Shown: piece by piece, positions 18,431-27,124 of the stretch
Layout of the letters: each line of letters begins with the position of its first letter
How positions within the stretch are numbered: the first letter of the stretch is position 1
Origin: Sinorhizobium glycinis
GTDB taxonomy: Bacteria > Pseudomonadota > Alphaproteobacteria > Rhizobiales > Rhizobiaceae
Reading direction: 5' to 3'
Length of the DNA stretch: 64,000 bases
Assembly: GCF_001651865.1 (NCBI RefSeq)
Contig: NZ_LPUX01000061.1
Span: forward strand, 186,001 to 250,000
The notes under the pieces: model-generated
Told to the model about the DNA's origin: nothing
The model's database searches: none
The model's input: only the letters and a program-made list of their open reading frames with translations
Program-made: the position numbers and the translations under genes

Positions 18431-19628
18431 GCTCATGAGGCCTGAAGGCGAAGCGCTCGACACCAAGGAGGTGCTTCTCAATCTCGGCCCGCAGCATCCC
18501 AGCACGCATGGGGTGCTGAGGCTCGTACTCGAGCTCGACGGCGAGTATGTCGCCCGCGTCGATCCGCATATCGGCTATCTGCACCGCGGCACGGAAAAAC
18601 TCGCGGAGAGCTTCACCTACACCCAGATATTTCCGCTGACGGATCGGCTCGATTATGTCTGCCCACCCTCGAACAATCTCGCCTTTGCGCTGGCGGTGGA
18701 GAAGCTCCTCGGGATCGAGGCGCCGATCCGCGCGCAATATATCCGCGTGCTGATGGCCGAACTGGCGCGGATCTCCGGCCATCTCCTGATCACCGGCGCA
18801 CTGCCGATGGATCTCGGTGCCATGACCGCGCTGCTTTACGCCATGCGCGAGCGCGAGATGATCATGGACTTGTTGGAAATGATCACCGGGGCGCGGATGC
18901 ATACCTCCTTCTGCCGGGTGGGCGGCGTGCGCGAGGACCTGCCCGACGGCTTCTTCCCCAAGATCAGGGAGTTCTGCGATATTTTCCCGAACCGGATCCG
19001 CGATTACGAACGGCTGATCGAGGACAACCGGGTGTTCCTGAAGCGAACCCAGGGGATCGGCGTGATCTCCGCCGAGGACGGCATCGACCTCGGCCTCAGC
19101 GGTCCGAACCTCCGGGCTTCCGGAGTCGACTGGGACATCCGCCGCGACGAACCCTACGAGATCTACGATCGGCTCGACTTCAATGTCATTACCCGCGAGG
19201 AGGGCGATTGCTATGCGCGCTGGCAGTGCCGGGTCGAGGAGATGCGCGAGAGCGTCCGGATCATCGAGCAATGCCTCGACCAGATGCCCGAGGGGCCGTT
19301 CCAGGTCGATATGCCGACGATCGCCTTCCCGATGGACAAGGATCGGGTGCACTGTTCGATGGAGGCGCTGATCCAGCATTTCGACCTGTCCGCCTACGGC
19401 TTCGAGGTGCCGAAAGGCGAGGTCTATTCGGCGATCGAGGCGCCAAAGGGCGAGCTCGGCTTCTACATCATCAGCGACGGGTCGCCGAAACCTTTCCGCA
19501 TGAAGGTCAGGGCACCCTCGTTCGTCAACCTGCAGGGACTCTTCGGGGTCACCAATGCCCGCTATCTCGCGGACATGATCGCCGTTCTCGGCAGCCTCGA
19601 TCCGGTGATGGCGGAGGTGGACAAGTAG
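18414..19628 (+). CDS. nuoD: NADH-quinone oxidoreductase subunit D
   Basis: 404 aa. 'LNLGPQHPSTHGVLRLVLEL' carries the quinone-contacting His of the 49-kDa subunit; 'HIGYLHRGTEKLAE' and 'DRLDYVCPPSNNLAF' follow. The end, 'GVTNARYLADMIAVLGSLDPVMAEVDK', is the usual C-terminal pattern of this family with a truncated 'DR' tail. ATG 18414 is preferred to an earlier ATG at 18363 because the conserved protein begins there. Confidence 0.94.
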   Translation: MTEVTELMRPEGEALDTKEVLLNLGPQHPSTHGVLRLVLELDGEYVARVDPHIGYLHRGTEKLAESFTYTQIFPLTDRLDYVCPPSNNLAFALAVEKLLGIEAPIRAQYIRVLMAELARISGHLLITGALPMDLGAMTALLYAMREREMIMDLLEMITGARMHTSFCRVGGVREDLPDGFFPKIREFCDIFPNRIRDYERLIEDNRVFLKRTQGIGVISAEDGIDLGLSGPNLRASGVDWDIRRDEPYEIYDRLDFNVITREEGDCYARWQCRVEEMRESVRIIEQCLDQMPEGPFQVDMPTIAFPMDKDRVHCSMEALIQHFDLSAYGFEVPKGEVYSAIEAPKGELGFYIISDGSPKPFRMKVRAPSFVNLQGLFGVTNARYLADMIAVLGSLDPVMAEVDK

Positions 19629-19645
19629 CAGGAGCTTTGGACGCG

Positions 19646-20158
19646 ATGAGCATGCGCGAAAAGATCGAGGAAGCGGCGGCGCGGTATCCGGACCAGCGCT
19701 CGGCGATCATGCCCGCACTGCTCATCGCGCAGCAGGAACATGGTCATCTGCCCGGCCCGGTGCTGGAAGAGGTCGCCGATATCCTCGGTGTCGAGCGGAT
19801 CTGGGTCTACGAGCTGGCGACGTTCTACACCCTCTTCCACACCGTCCCCGTGGGGATGTTCCACCTGGAACTCTGCGACAACGTCTCCTGCATGCTGTGC
19901 GGATCCGAGGCGCTGCTGAAGCATCTGGAGGAGGTGCTGGGGATCGAGAAGGGTAGCACGACGCCGGACGGGCTGTTCACGCTCTCGACCGTCGAGTGCC
20001 TCGGCGCTTGCGAGATGGCTCCGGTCATGCAGGTCGGCGACGACTATCACGGCAACCTCGATGTCGGTCGGCTCGACGCGCTTCTCGCCAGGCTGCGCGC
20101 TGAGGCGGGGCAAGCCCCGGGCGACGATATAGCTGCCGCGGCACCGCCGGGAGAATAG
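19646..20158 (+). CDS. nuoE: NADH-quinone oxidoreductase subunit E
   Basis: 170 aa, thioredoxin-like 2Fe-2S subunit (24 kDa). 'LCDNVSC' with a further 'STVECLGACEMAPV' provides the four Cys ligands of cluster N1a. The N-terminal helical part contains 'RSAIMPALLIAQQEHG'. A GGAG at 19631-19634 precedes ATG 19646; a second ATG two codons later is also possible. The last 15 residues are a loose acidic/Ala/Pro tail. nuoF follows after four bases. Confidence 0.92.
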   Translation: MSMREKIEEAAARYPDQRSAIMPALLIAQQEHGHLPGPVLEEVADILGVERIWVYELATFYTLFHTVPVGMFHLELCDNVSCMLCGSEALLKHLEEVLGIEKGSTTPDGLFTLSTVECLGACEMAPVMQVGDDYHGNLDVGRLDALLARLRAEAGQAPGDDIAAAAPPGE

Positions 20159-20162
20159 CCTC

Positions 20163-21428
20163 ATGTTCGAACCGGTTCTCCTCAAGAATATCGACGTCCC
20201 CGATGGCCACCTGCTCGCCACCTACGAGGCCGGCGGCGGCTACCAGGCGTTGGCGAAAGCGCTTCGCGAGCACACGCCCGACGAGGTCGTCGAGCTCGTC
20301 AAACAGTCCAATTTGCGCGGCCGCGGCGGTGCCGGCTTCCCCACGGGGATGAAATGGGGTTTCGTGCCGAAGCGGGGCGACAAGCCGAAATATCTCTGTT
20401 GCAACGCCGATGAGGGTGAGCCCGGGACCTTCAAGGACCGGATCATCATGGAGCGCGATCCGCATCAACTCGTCGAGGGGCTGGCGGTCAGCGCCTACGC
20501 GATCGGGGCCGAAACCGCCTATGTCTATGTCCGCGGCGAATATGTGAAGGCCATTCGTCGCCTGGAGCAGGCGATCGCCGAGGCACGCGAGAAAGGCTAT
20601 CTCGGAGACGGCGTCCTCGGATCGGATTTCAACTTCACCATTCACATCCACTGCGGCGCCGGCGCCTATATCTGCGGCGAGGAGACCGCCATGCTCGAGT
20701 CGCTCGAGGGTAAGCGGGCGCAGCCGCGATTGAAGCCGCCGTTTCCGGCCGTCGCCGGGCTCTATGCCAGCCCGACCGTTATCAACAATGTCGAGACGCT
20801 CGCTTGCGTGCCGCATATCGTGATGCGCGGGCCGCACTGGTTCCGGGCGATCGGCCCGGACAAGAGCCCCGGCCCGAAGCTCTACTGCGTCAGCGGGCAG
20901 GTGAAGAAACCCGGCCTCTACGAACTGCCGATGGGCATACCGCTGCGCGAACTGGTCGAGGACCATGCCGGCGGCCCGCTGCCGGGACGCGGGATCAAGG
21001 CAGTGATCCCGGGCGGCGTTTCGGCCCCAATCATCCCGCGGGATGGTCTTGATGTCGGCATGGACTTCGACTCGCTGGCCGCTGCCGGCTCGATGCTCGG
21101 CTCGGCCGGGGTGATCGTCGTCGACGACTCGACCTGCATGGTCAAGGTCGCCACCCGTATCATCGAGTTCTTCCACCACGAGTCCTGCGGCAAGTGCACG
21201 CCATGCCGGGAAGGCCTGAACTGGGCCGTCAAGGTGCTGCGGCGGATCGAGGCCGGGGAGGGCGCTCCGGGCGACCTCGAGCAGCTGGATAAGCTCTGCA
21301 AGGGTATATTCGGCAATACGTTTTGTGCCTTGGGGGATGGCGCGGCGATGGGCCTGCGGGCGGCACTCGCGCATTTCCGCGATGAGTTCGCCGCTCATAT
21401 CGACGAGCGGAGGTGCCCGTTCCACTAG
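20163..21428 (+). CDS. nuoF: NADH-quinone oxidoreductase subunit F
   Basis: 421 aa, the NADH- and FMN-binding subunit (51 kDa). 'LRGRGGAGFPTGMKWGFVP' is the FMN/NADH glycine loop, 'GAGAYICGEETAMLESLEG' the second nucleotide site, and 'ESCGKCTPCREG' plus a later Cys ('GNTFCALGDGAA') bind 4Fe-4S cluster N3. This is where NADH delivers electrons. It lies between nuoE and nuoG as usual. Confidence 0.95.
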   Translation: MFEPVLLKNIDVPDGHLLATYEAGGGYQALAKALREHTPDEVVELVKQSNLRGRGGAGFPTGMKWGFVPKRGDKPKYLCCNADEGEPGTFKDRIIMERDPHQLVEGLAVSAYAIGAETAYVYVRGEYVKAIRRLEQAIAEAREKGYLGDGVLGSDFNFTIHIHCGAGAYICGEETAMLESLEGKRAQPRLKPPFPAVAGLYASPTVINNVETLACVPHIVMRGPHWFRAIGPDKSPGPKLYCVSGQVKKPGLYELPMGIPLRELVEDHAGGPLPGRGIKAVIPGGVSAPIIPRDGLDVGMDFDSLAAAGSMLGSAGVIVVDDSTCMVKVATRIIEFFHHESCGKCTPCREGLNWAVKVLRRIEAGEGAPGDLEQLDKLCKGIFGNTFCALGDGAAMGLRAALAHFRDEFAAHIDERRCPFH

Positions 21429-21458
21429 GAAGTTCGCTGGACAGGGCTGTGAGGAAGC

Positions 21459-24065
21459 ATGGTTAGCATCACGATCGATGGACAAACCCTGGAAGTTGAG
21501 GCTGGCTCGACGGTGCTGCAGGCCGCCGAGCGTTTGGGCATCGACATCCCAACCTTCTGCTACCTGAAGCGGCTGCCGCCGCTGGCGTCGTGCCGCATGT
21601 GCCTGGTGGAAATCGAAGGTCTGCGACGGTTGCAGCCGTCCTGCGCCACGGCGGTCACCGACGGCATGGTGGTGCGGACGAACACGCCGCTGATCGAGGA
21701 GACTCGTTCTTCCATGCTCGACATGCTGCTCGCCAACCATCCACTTGACTGCCCGATCTGCGACAAGGGCGGCGAGTGCGAGCTGCAGGACATGGTGATG
21801 GCCTATGGCCCCCGCAAAAGTGAGTTCCGCGATCCCAAGCGCGTGTTCCACTCCCGGGATATTCGCCTCAGCCCGGTTGTCATCATGAACGTCAACCGCT
21901 GCATCCAGTGCCAGCGCTGCGTGCGGATGTGCGAGGAAGTGGTTGGCGCGGTCGCCTTGGGGACTGTCGAGAAAGGCATGGATACTGCGGTCACGGGCTT
22001 CGAGGGCAGCCTTGCGACTTGCGACCAATGCGGCAACTGCATCGAGGTGTGCCCGGTCGGCGCGCTGATGAGCTTTCCCTATCGCTATAAGGCGCGCCCG
22101 TGGGACCTGGCCGAGACCGATACGATCTGCCCGCATTGCGGCACGGGCTGCCAGCTCACTGTCGGGGCGCGCAAGGGCGAGTTCATGCGGGTGCGATCCA
22201 AGGAAGAGCACGGAGTCAACCGGGAGACGCTCTGCGTGCGGGGGCGCTTCGGCCTGGACTTCGTCGAAAGCCGCGACCGGATCAAGCGGCCGATGGTCCG
22301 CCGGGATGGCGCTCTCGTCCCGGTATCCTGGGAGGAGGCCGGGGACTATCTGCGCCGACGCCTGGCGGCCGTCGAGAACAAGGCCGCGGGCGGGCTCGCC
22401 TCTGCGTGCCTGCCCAATGAGGTGCTCTATCAGTTCCAGAAGCTGATGCGGACGGTATTCCGGACCAACAACATCGATTGCTCGTCGCGCTGGTCCGTGC
22501 CCTTCGATATGCTCGGCCCGCTCCTGACTGGCTTCTATACGCGCGCTTCGCTGCACGAAGTGATCGGCAACGACTGTGTGCTCGTGGTCGGCGGCAACGT
22601 GACGGAGGAAAATCCGGTTACGGAATACCTGCTGCGCGACGCCGCGCGGCGGCGGCAAACGGCACTGCTCATGCTCTCGGCGCGGCCGTCGCGTCTCGAC
22701 GCCGATGCCCGGGTAGCGCTTCGCGTGCCGCCGGGGGGAGAAGCGCCGGGTCTTGCGGCGGTGGTGGGGGGGCTCGCGGCAAGGGCCGGCCGGGAATTGC
22801 CGGACGACGCCTTCGCGACAATCGGCAGATCGGCGGTGAGCTTTGGCAGTGAAGGGTCGGACCGTCTGGTCGCGGCGCTCAAGGAAGGCCGAAGTGCCAC
22901 CCTGCTTGTCAGCATCGGCCTGCTGAGATCACCGGAAGCGCGCGCCACGCTGCAGCAGCTCAACAACCTGCTGCAGGTTCTCCGTCTGCTCGGCAAGGAC
23001 GTGGCGATGCAGTTCCTCTTCGACCGCGCCAACCAGATGGGCGCCTGGGACATGGGGGTTCTGCCGGAAGCTCTGCCGGGGCTGCTTCCCGCCACCGACG
23101 ACGATGCGGCGCGTGCAGCTCTAGGGCGCGCCTGGGGCGCCGAGATCCCGTCTGAACCGGGCGCGAATTTCGACGCCATGCTGGAGCTTTGTGATGTGGG
23201 GCGAATGGGCGCGCTCTATATCGTCGGGAGCGACCCCCTGATGACCTATCCGGACCGGAGGATCGTACAGATGGCGCTTGGCGCTGCCGATCTCCTGATC
23301 GTGCAGGACGCGTTCCTCACGGATACCGCCGGCCTCGCCGATGTGGTGCTACCGGCTGCGAGTTATGGAGAGGAAGCGGGCACTTTTACCAACAATGAAG
23401 GCCGCGCCCAAAAACTCCGCAAATTCCGCAACCCCGCCTTCGAGGCGAGAGGCAATCTGGAGATCTTCGACTTCGTCGCGGCGCTCCGCCATCAAACGCT
23501 ACAGCCATCGACGCAAGGCGAGATTTTTGGCGAGATTGCCCGGGTGGTCCCAACTTATCAGGGGCTGACGCAGGACGGGCTGGGCGCCGACGGCGCATTT
23601 ACCAAAGCGGCCTCGCCGCCGCCCGCTGGCGCGTTCTTCGCGCCGCCGCCGACCCCAAAGGTCTACGACGGGCTCATGCTGGTGACCGGCGACTGCCTGT
23701 TCCACAACGGATATCTTTCCGAGCGCTCGGAGATCCTGAATACGGTCGCGGATGACCCCTATGTCGAGATGAGCACGCAGGATGCCGGGCAACTTGACGT
23801 TTCGGATGGCGATCAGGTGATCGTGCGTTCCGCTCAGGGCGAGCTGAAGGCGAAGCTCAAGGTCAACAGGCGCTTTCCCGGCGGCCTCGTTTTCGTACCG
23901 GAGAACTACAGGGCCTTGCGCCTCAACAGCCTGATGCGGCGGGGTGAATATCCATGTCCGGTGGAAGTTCTAAAGGCGCATGATACTTTTGAGATCGCCC
24001 CTGGCTCCGGCCCGCCGGCGAGCCCCGAGGATCTCGGCCAAGGCATGGCCGGTGGTTCGCCCTGA
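21459..24065 (+). CDS. nuoG: NADH-quinone oxidoreductase subunit G
   Basis: 868 aa. The N-terminus has a 2Fe-2S ferredoxin domain ('FCYLKRLPPLASCRMCLVEI', about residues 30-55) and the His/Cys site 'HPLDCPICDKGGECELQD'. A 4Fe-4S pair ('CIQCQRCVRMCEE', 'CDQCGNCIEVCPVGAL') follows. Then comes 'CPHCGTGC' plus a later Cys near residue 258, the extra N7-type cluster found in some bacterial NuoG. The rest is a molybdopterin-oxidoreductase-like domain without evident cofactor function, closed by a C-terminal beta-barrel. It is the last gene of the plus-strand operon and ends facing the CBS gene. Confidence 0.94.
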   Translation: MVSITIDGQTLEVEAGSTVLQAAERLGIDIPTFCYLKRLPPLASCRMCLVEIEGLRRLQPSCATAVTDGMVVRTNTPLIEETRSSMLDMLLANHPLDCPICDKGGECELQDMVMAYGPRKSEFRDPKRVFHSRDIRLSPVVIMNVNRCIQCQRCVRMCEEVVGAVALGTVEKGMDTAVTGFEGSLATCDQCGNCIEVCPVGALMSFPYRYKARPWDLAETDTICPHCGTGCQLTVGARKGEFMRVRSKEEHGVNRETLCVRGRFGLDFVESRDRIKRPMVRRDGALVPVSWEEAGDYLRRRLAAVENKAAGGLASACLPNEVLYQFQKLMRTVFRTNNIDCSSRWSVPFDMLGPLLTGFYTRASLHEVIGNDCVLVVGGNVTEENPVTEYLLRDAARRRQTALLMLSARPSRLDADARVALRVPPGGEAPGLAAVVGGLAARAGRELPDDAFATIGRSAVSFGSEGSDRLVAALKEGRSATLLVSIGLLRSPEARATLQQLNNLLQVLRLLGKDVAMQFLFDRANQMGAWDMGVLPEALPGLLPATDDDAARAALGRAWGAEIPSEPGANFDAMLELCDVGRMGALYIVGSDPLMTYPDRRIVQMALGAADLLIVQDAFLTDTAGLADVVLPAASYGEEAGTFTNNEGRAQKLRKFRNPAFEARGNLEIFDFVAALRHQTLQPSTQGEIFGEIARVVPTYQGLTQDGLGADGAFTKAASPPPAGAFFAPPPTPKVYDGLMLVTGDCLFHNGYLSERSEILNTVADDPYVEMSTQDAGQLDVSDGDQVIVRSAQGELKAKLKVNRRFPGGLVFVPENYRALRLNSLMRRGEYPCPVEVLKAHDTFEIAPGSGPPASPEDLGQGMAGGSP

Positions 24066-24128
24066 ACCTTGATCGCACCTGAAAGCGCGTCGCATTGCGT
24101 ATTCATGCGAAGCGCATTAGGTCATCTG

Positions 24129-24176
24129 TGCATGCCGTTGTCCAAAAAACCGCTACACACTTTTGGGCGACATGCA
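24129..24176. terminator. imperfect long hairpin between nuoG and the convergent CBS gene
   Basis: TGCATGCCGTTGTCCAAAA (24129-24147) pairs with TTTTGGGCGACATGCA (24161-24176), with a small bulge and a 13-base loop. Similar hairpins recur between genes in rhizobial genomes. Here it could terminate transcripts from both sides of the convergent pair. Confidence 0.55.
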
Positions 24177-24195
24177 TTGGCGATCGCAGGTCCCG

Positions 24196-24636
24196 TCAGT
24201 GATAGTGGGTCCCGCGAATATAATCGTGCAGGTCCTGCTCCGTGCGCTGCGCTTCGTCGAGCCGGTGCTTGACCACGTCGCCGATGCTGACCACGCCGAC
24301 GACGTCTTCGCCCTCCATCACCAACACGTGGCGGGTGCGCCGCTGGGTCATGATCGCCATCACAAAAGGCAGCAGATCCTCTGTCGAGCAGCTCGCCACG
24401 CTTCGGTTCATGATGTCGGCGACCCGCATCATCGCCGCCTCGGCACCGTACTCGGCCATTGCATTGCAGCAATCCCGTTCCGACAGCGTGCCCAAAAATT
24501 CCCCGGCCGACCGGCTGACGACCACGAAGCCGATGTTGTTGTCGCGAAACAGCCGCAGGACCTCCACCATCGGCTGATCGGGAGTGACCGCGATGACTCC
24601 GACACCCTTGTTCTTCACGATTTCGCCGACAAACAT
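24196..24636 (-). CDS. CBS-domain pair protein
   Basis: 146 aa made of two CBS domains (about residues 8-65 and 76-135): 'VTPDQPMVEVLRLFRDNNIG', 'GTLSERDC' and 'TRHVLVMEGEDVVGVVSIGD' are typical. CBS pairs bind adenine nucleotides or NAD(H) and sense energy state. The ATG at 24636 has 'GAGAGGAGGATC' just upstream. It lies downstream of nuoI on the same strand and inside the complex I locus, so a role in tuning this enzyme is possible, though such genes also occur alone in rhizobia. Confidence 0.85.
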   Translation of the reverse strand: MFVGEIVKNKGVGVIAVTPDQPMVEVLRLFRDNNIGFVVVSRSAGEFLGTLSERDCCNAMAEYGAEAAMMRVADIMNRSVASCSTEDLLPFVMAIMTQRRTRHVLVMEGEDVVGVVSIGDVVKHRLDEAQRTEQDLHDYIRGTHYH

Positions 24637-24653
24637 CTGGATCCTCCTCTCCC

Positions 24654-24748
24654 ACAGCGCGTGCGTTCGGGCGCAAAAAGCTCGCCGTAGCACCTTGAAT
24701 TGCCTTAATGTTTCCTTCAGTCTGCTCCGAACCCAAGGAAACGTGCAG
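24654..24748. repeat. rhizobial intergenic palindromic element, type B (copy 1, diverged)
   Basis: The core 'CGTAGCACCTTGAATTGC' followed by an arm 'TTAATGTTTCCTT' and a later 'AAGGAAACGTGCAG' matches the elements at 32178-32280 and 49872-49974. It lies in the gap between nuoI and the CBS gene. This copy has lost part of its first stem. Confidence 0.6.
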
Positions 24749-24778
24749 CGGCACTCCGGCCTGACCGCTGGCGCGCTT

Positions 24779-25345
24779 TCACGTTCTCCGTATATTCCGC
24801 CACCAGTTGTAGCCCCGCGTCTCGCTCGTCTCGACCAGCACGTCCTTCTTTGTGTCCAGCCGCGCGGCAACCACGCCGCCGCCCATTGCGGCCTTGCCCG
24901 GTTTGGCCAGCAGGTCGTCGCGCCCGATCACCAGGTCCCGCGAGGAAAAACTTGAGAATTCGTATTGCTGGCCGAGTGCGATCGCATCCGCGGGGCAGGC
25001 GTCCTCGCACAGCCCGCAGAACAGGCAGCGGGCCGTGTCGATCTCGAATTTCAGCGGGCGACGATTGCCCTTCTCGTCCTCGTAGGGGACGACTTCGATG
25101 CAGTAGCAGGGGCAGATCCGCGCGCAGAGTTCGCAGGCCACACACTTGATCTCGCCCTCTTCGTCACGCTTCAGGAAGTGATGGCCGCGATAACGCGAGT
25201 AGGGGAGCCATTTCTCCTTGTCCGGATACTGCATGGTCACGGATCTGGAAAACATGTAGCCGAAGGTCAGCGCCAAGCCATTCGCCAGGTCGGCGAAGAA
25301 CGTCCAGCCGATCCATGTTCCGATGCTGTTCTGCGTCCGCGACAT
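24779..25345 (-). CDS. nuoI: NADH-quinone oxidoreductase subunit I
   Basis: 188 aa, the two-4Fe-4S ferredoxin subunit (clusters N6a/N6b). Two CxxCxxCxxxC motifs are present: 'CVACELCARICP' and 'CLFCGLCEDACP'. Right after the first, 'CPCYCIEVVP' has two extra Cys where most NuoI have 'CPAQAITI'-like residues. An N-terminal amphipathic segment and a C-terminal extension of about 50 residues are present. It follows nuoH by 32 bases on the minus strand, separate from and convergent with the rest of the operon. Confidence 0.93.
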   Translation of the reverse strand: MSRTQNSIGTWIGWTFFADLANGLALTFGYMFSRSVTMQYPDKEKWLPYSRYRGHHFLKRDEEGEIKCVACELCARICPCYCIEVVPYEDEKGNRRPLKFEIDTARCLFCGLCEDACPADAIALGQQYEFSSFSSRDLVIGRDDLLAKPGKAAMGGGVVAARLDTKKDVLVETSETRGYNWWRNIRRT

Positions 25346-25377
25346 CGCCGCCCCGCTATGGACCCGGTGAGGGCCCC

Positions 25378-26364
25378 TCAAGAGAAAGCAATACCAGTAA
25401 TAATTATGTTCGCCATCGACAGAGGAAGCAAGACTTTCCATCCGATCGCCATCAGCTGGTCGTAGCGGTAACGGGGGAAAGTAAAGCGGAACCACATGAA
25501 CAAATAGACGAAGAACGCCACCTTGAGCGCGAACCAGAGGAGCGGCGGCAAGGGGACCAGCACGCCATTCCAGCCGCCGAAGAACAGGATCACCGCCAGC
25601 ACCGACACCAAAAGCATGATGACGTATTCGCTGACCATGAAGAATGCGAAGCGGATGCCGCTATATTCGGTATGGAAGCCAGCCCCAAGATCGCCTTCCG
25701 CTTCCGCGAGGTCGAAGGGGATGCGCTGCGCTTCGGCGAGCCCCGCGACGAAGAATACGAAGAACCCGATCGGCTGGTAAACGATGTTCCAGACATCGGC
25801 CTGCGCCCGCACGATGTCGAGCAGGCTCATCGATTGCGCCAGCATGACCACGCCGATGACCGCAAACCCCATCGGAATCTCGTAGCTGATCATCTGCGCG
25901 CAGGTCCTGAGGCTGCCGAGGACCGCGTATTTGCTGTTCGCCGCCCAGCCGCCGAAGATGACGCCATAGACTTCCAGTCCGATCACCGCGAACACGAACA
26001 GGAGCGCCACGTTCATGTTGGAAACGTAGAGCGTGATCTCGTTGCCGAGCACCGAGACGGACTCGCCGAAGGGGATGGCGACGAACACCACAAACGGCGG
26101 CGCAAGTGCCAGGATTGGTGCCAGTTTGAACAGGAAGTGGTCGGCCTCGGCCGGGATATGGTCTTCCTTGGTCAGGAGCTTGATCCCGTCTGCCACCGGC
26201 TGCAGCAGCCCGTGCCACCCGACGCGCATCGGTCCCAGCCGCTGCTGGATGTGCCCGGCGATCTTGCGTTCCACCCAGGTCAGCGGCAAGGGCAAGAGCA
26301 GCAGGAACGCGATCAGCAACGCGACCTTGAATACGATCAGGCCAAGGGCGACGACAAGCTCCAT
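25378..26364 (-). CDS. nuoH: NADH-quinone oxidoreductase subunit H
   Basis: 328 aa with eight or so membrane helices. 'LPLTWVERKIAGHIQQRLGP' and 'GLLQPVADGIKLLTKEDHIP' are ND1 signatures, and 'AEAQRIPFDLAEAEGDLGAG' carries the conserved acidic quinone-channel residues (family consensus usually 'EAESELVAGF'). NuoH links quinone chemistry to the proton channels. It starts the minus-strand nuoH-nuoI unit, whose promoter should lie in 26365-26744. Confidence 0.94.
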   Translation of the reverse strand: MELVVALGLIVFKVALLIAFLLLLPLPLTWVERKIAGHIQQRLGPMRVGWHGLLQPVADGIKLLTKEDHIPAEADHFLFKLAPILALAPPFVVFVAIPFGESVSVLGNEITLYVSNMNVALLFVFAVIGLEVYGVIFGGWAANSKYAVLGSLRTCAQMISYEIPMGFAVIGVVMLAQSMSLLDIVRAQADVWNIVYQPIGFFVFFVAGLAEAQRIPFDLAEAEGDLGAGFHTEYSGIRFAFFMVSEYVIMLLVSVLAVILFFGGWNGVLVPLPPLLWFALKVAFFVYLFMWFRFTFPRYRYDQLMAIGWKVLLPLSMANIIITGIAFS

Positions 26365-26744
26365 CCGCGGCTACTTCTTCGAAGGGTTGAAAGGCGCGAC
26401 CGGACTATGCCTCAACTATACACTAGGCCAAGGACCTATTGAATTCGTCCATTTTGCTGTCTGTGAATGGGTGACTGTTCGTTCGAGCTGTCGCATTATT
26501 GCCGCTGGACGCTGCGGTGAGACTTGCGAAGGCTCAGCAAGATCTTTTTTCGGAGCGAACGGCTGCCCACCCGAAGGAGACCCGGGGCGGATGGGCGTTT
26601 CGAATTGGGTCTCCGTACTTGCCCTGTAAATGCGCAAAGACGGGGTTTCGTTCCTGTCGGGCTGGCCATTTCCCAAGCCCAAATGAACCAAATGGCCCGG
26701 TCGCGAGTTTCCCCGACAGGCAGTCACAGCCTGGAGGAAATGGC
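26365..26744. other. intergenic region, divergent promoters for nuoHI and csbD
   Basis: 380 bases between two divergent genes with no supportable ORF. It should hold the promoter of the minus-strand nuoH-nuoI unit. For csbD, TGAAC at 26684-26688 and AGTT at 26706-26709 (17-base spacing) weakly resemble an EcfG stress promoter. I see no FNR/FixK-type TTGAT-N4-ATCAA box. Confidence 0.35.
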
Positions 26745-26951
26745 ATGGATTGGAATCGTGTCGAAGGTAACTGGAAACAGGTGAAGGGCAAGATCAAGGA
26801 ACAGTGGGGCAGATTGACCGACGATGATCTTGACCAGATCGACGGTAACATGGATCAGCTCGAGGGCAAGATCCAGGAGCGGTACGGCATCGAAAAGGAC
26901 CGGGTCAGACGGGATCTCGATGACTGGTACAACCGACAAACCTGGAACTGA
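26745..26951 (+). CDS. CsbD family stress protein
   Basis: 68 aa. 'MDWNRVEGNWKQVKGKIKEQ' followed by 'WGRLTDDDLDQIDG' and 'LEGKIQERYG' is the complete CsbD/UPF0337 pattern, a small, highly charged helical protein associated with general stress. A GGAGG site lies just upstream. The molecular function of the family is not known. Confidence 0.92.
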   Translation: MDWNRVEGNWKQVKGKIKEQWGRLTDDDLDQIDGNMDQLEGKIQERYGIEKDRVRRDLDDWYNRQTWN

Positions 26952-26976
26952 TCCCCAAGACCTAACCCCCGCTTCT

Positions 26977-27019
26977 GAACTGCCCCCGAAACTGGATGTC
27001 CTACCTTCGGGGGCAGTTC
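26977..27019 (+). terminator. perfect 14-bp hairpin after csbD
   Basis: GAACTGCCCCCGAA (26977-26990) is exactly complementary to TTCGGGGGCAGTTC (27006-27019), with a 15-base loop. 'GTTCTGTTTCTTC' follows. It lies 26 bases after the csbD stop and is a good intrinsic terminator candidate for csbD, and possibly a two-way boundary with tfuA. Confidence 0.75.
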
Positions 27020-27124
27020 GTTCTGTTTCTTCGGATATCGCGTCAGCCGTCGTTAATGCTTCATTGATTTCCCGGTCAGCCGGCGCAACACGCTTTCGGA
27101 TCGGGCGAAGCGATCAACATGTAT

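Noticed and set aside
20025-22658. An 877-codon open frame on the minus strand opposite nuoF-nuoG.
   Set aside because: High-GC antisense shadow. nuoF and nuoG on the plus strand have complete cofactor motifs, while the minus frame has no family features or ribosome site.
25315-26442. A 375-codon plus-strand frame opposite nuoH.
   Set aside because: Charged, low-complexity shadow of a membrane-protein gene with intact ND1 motifs.
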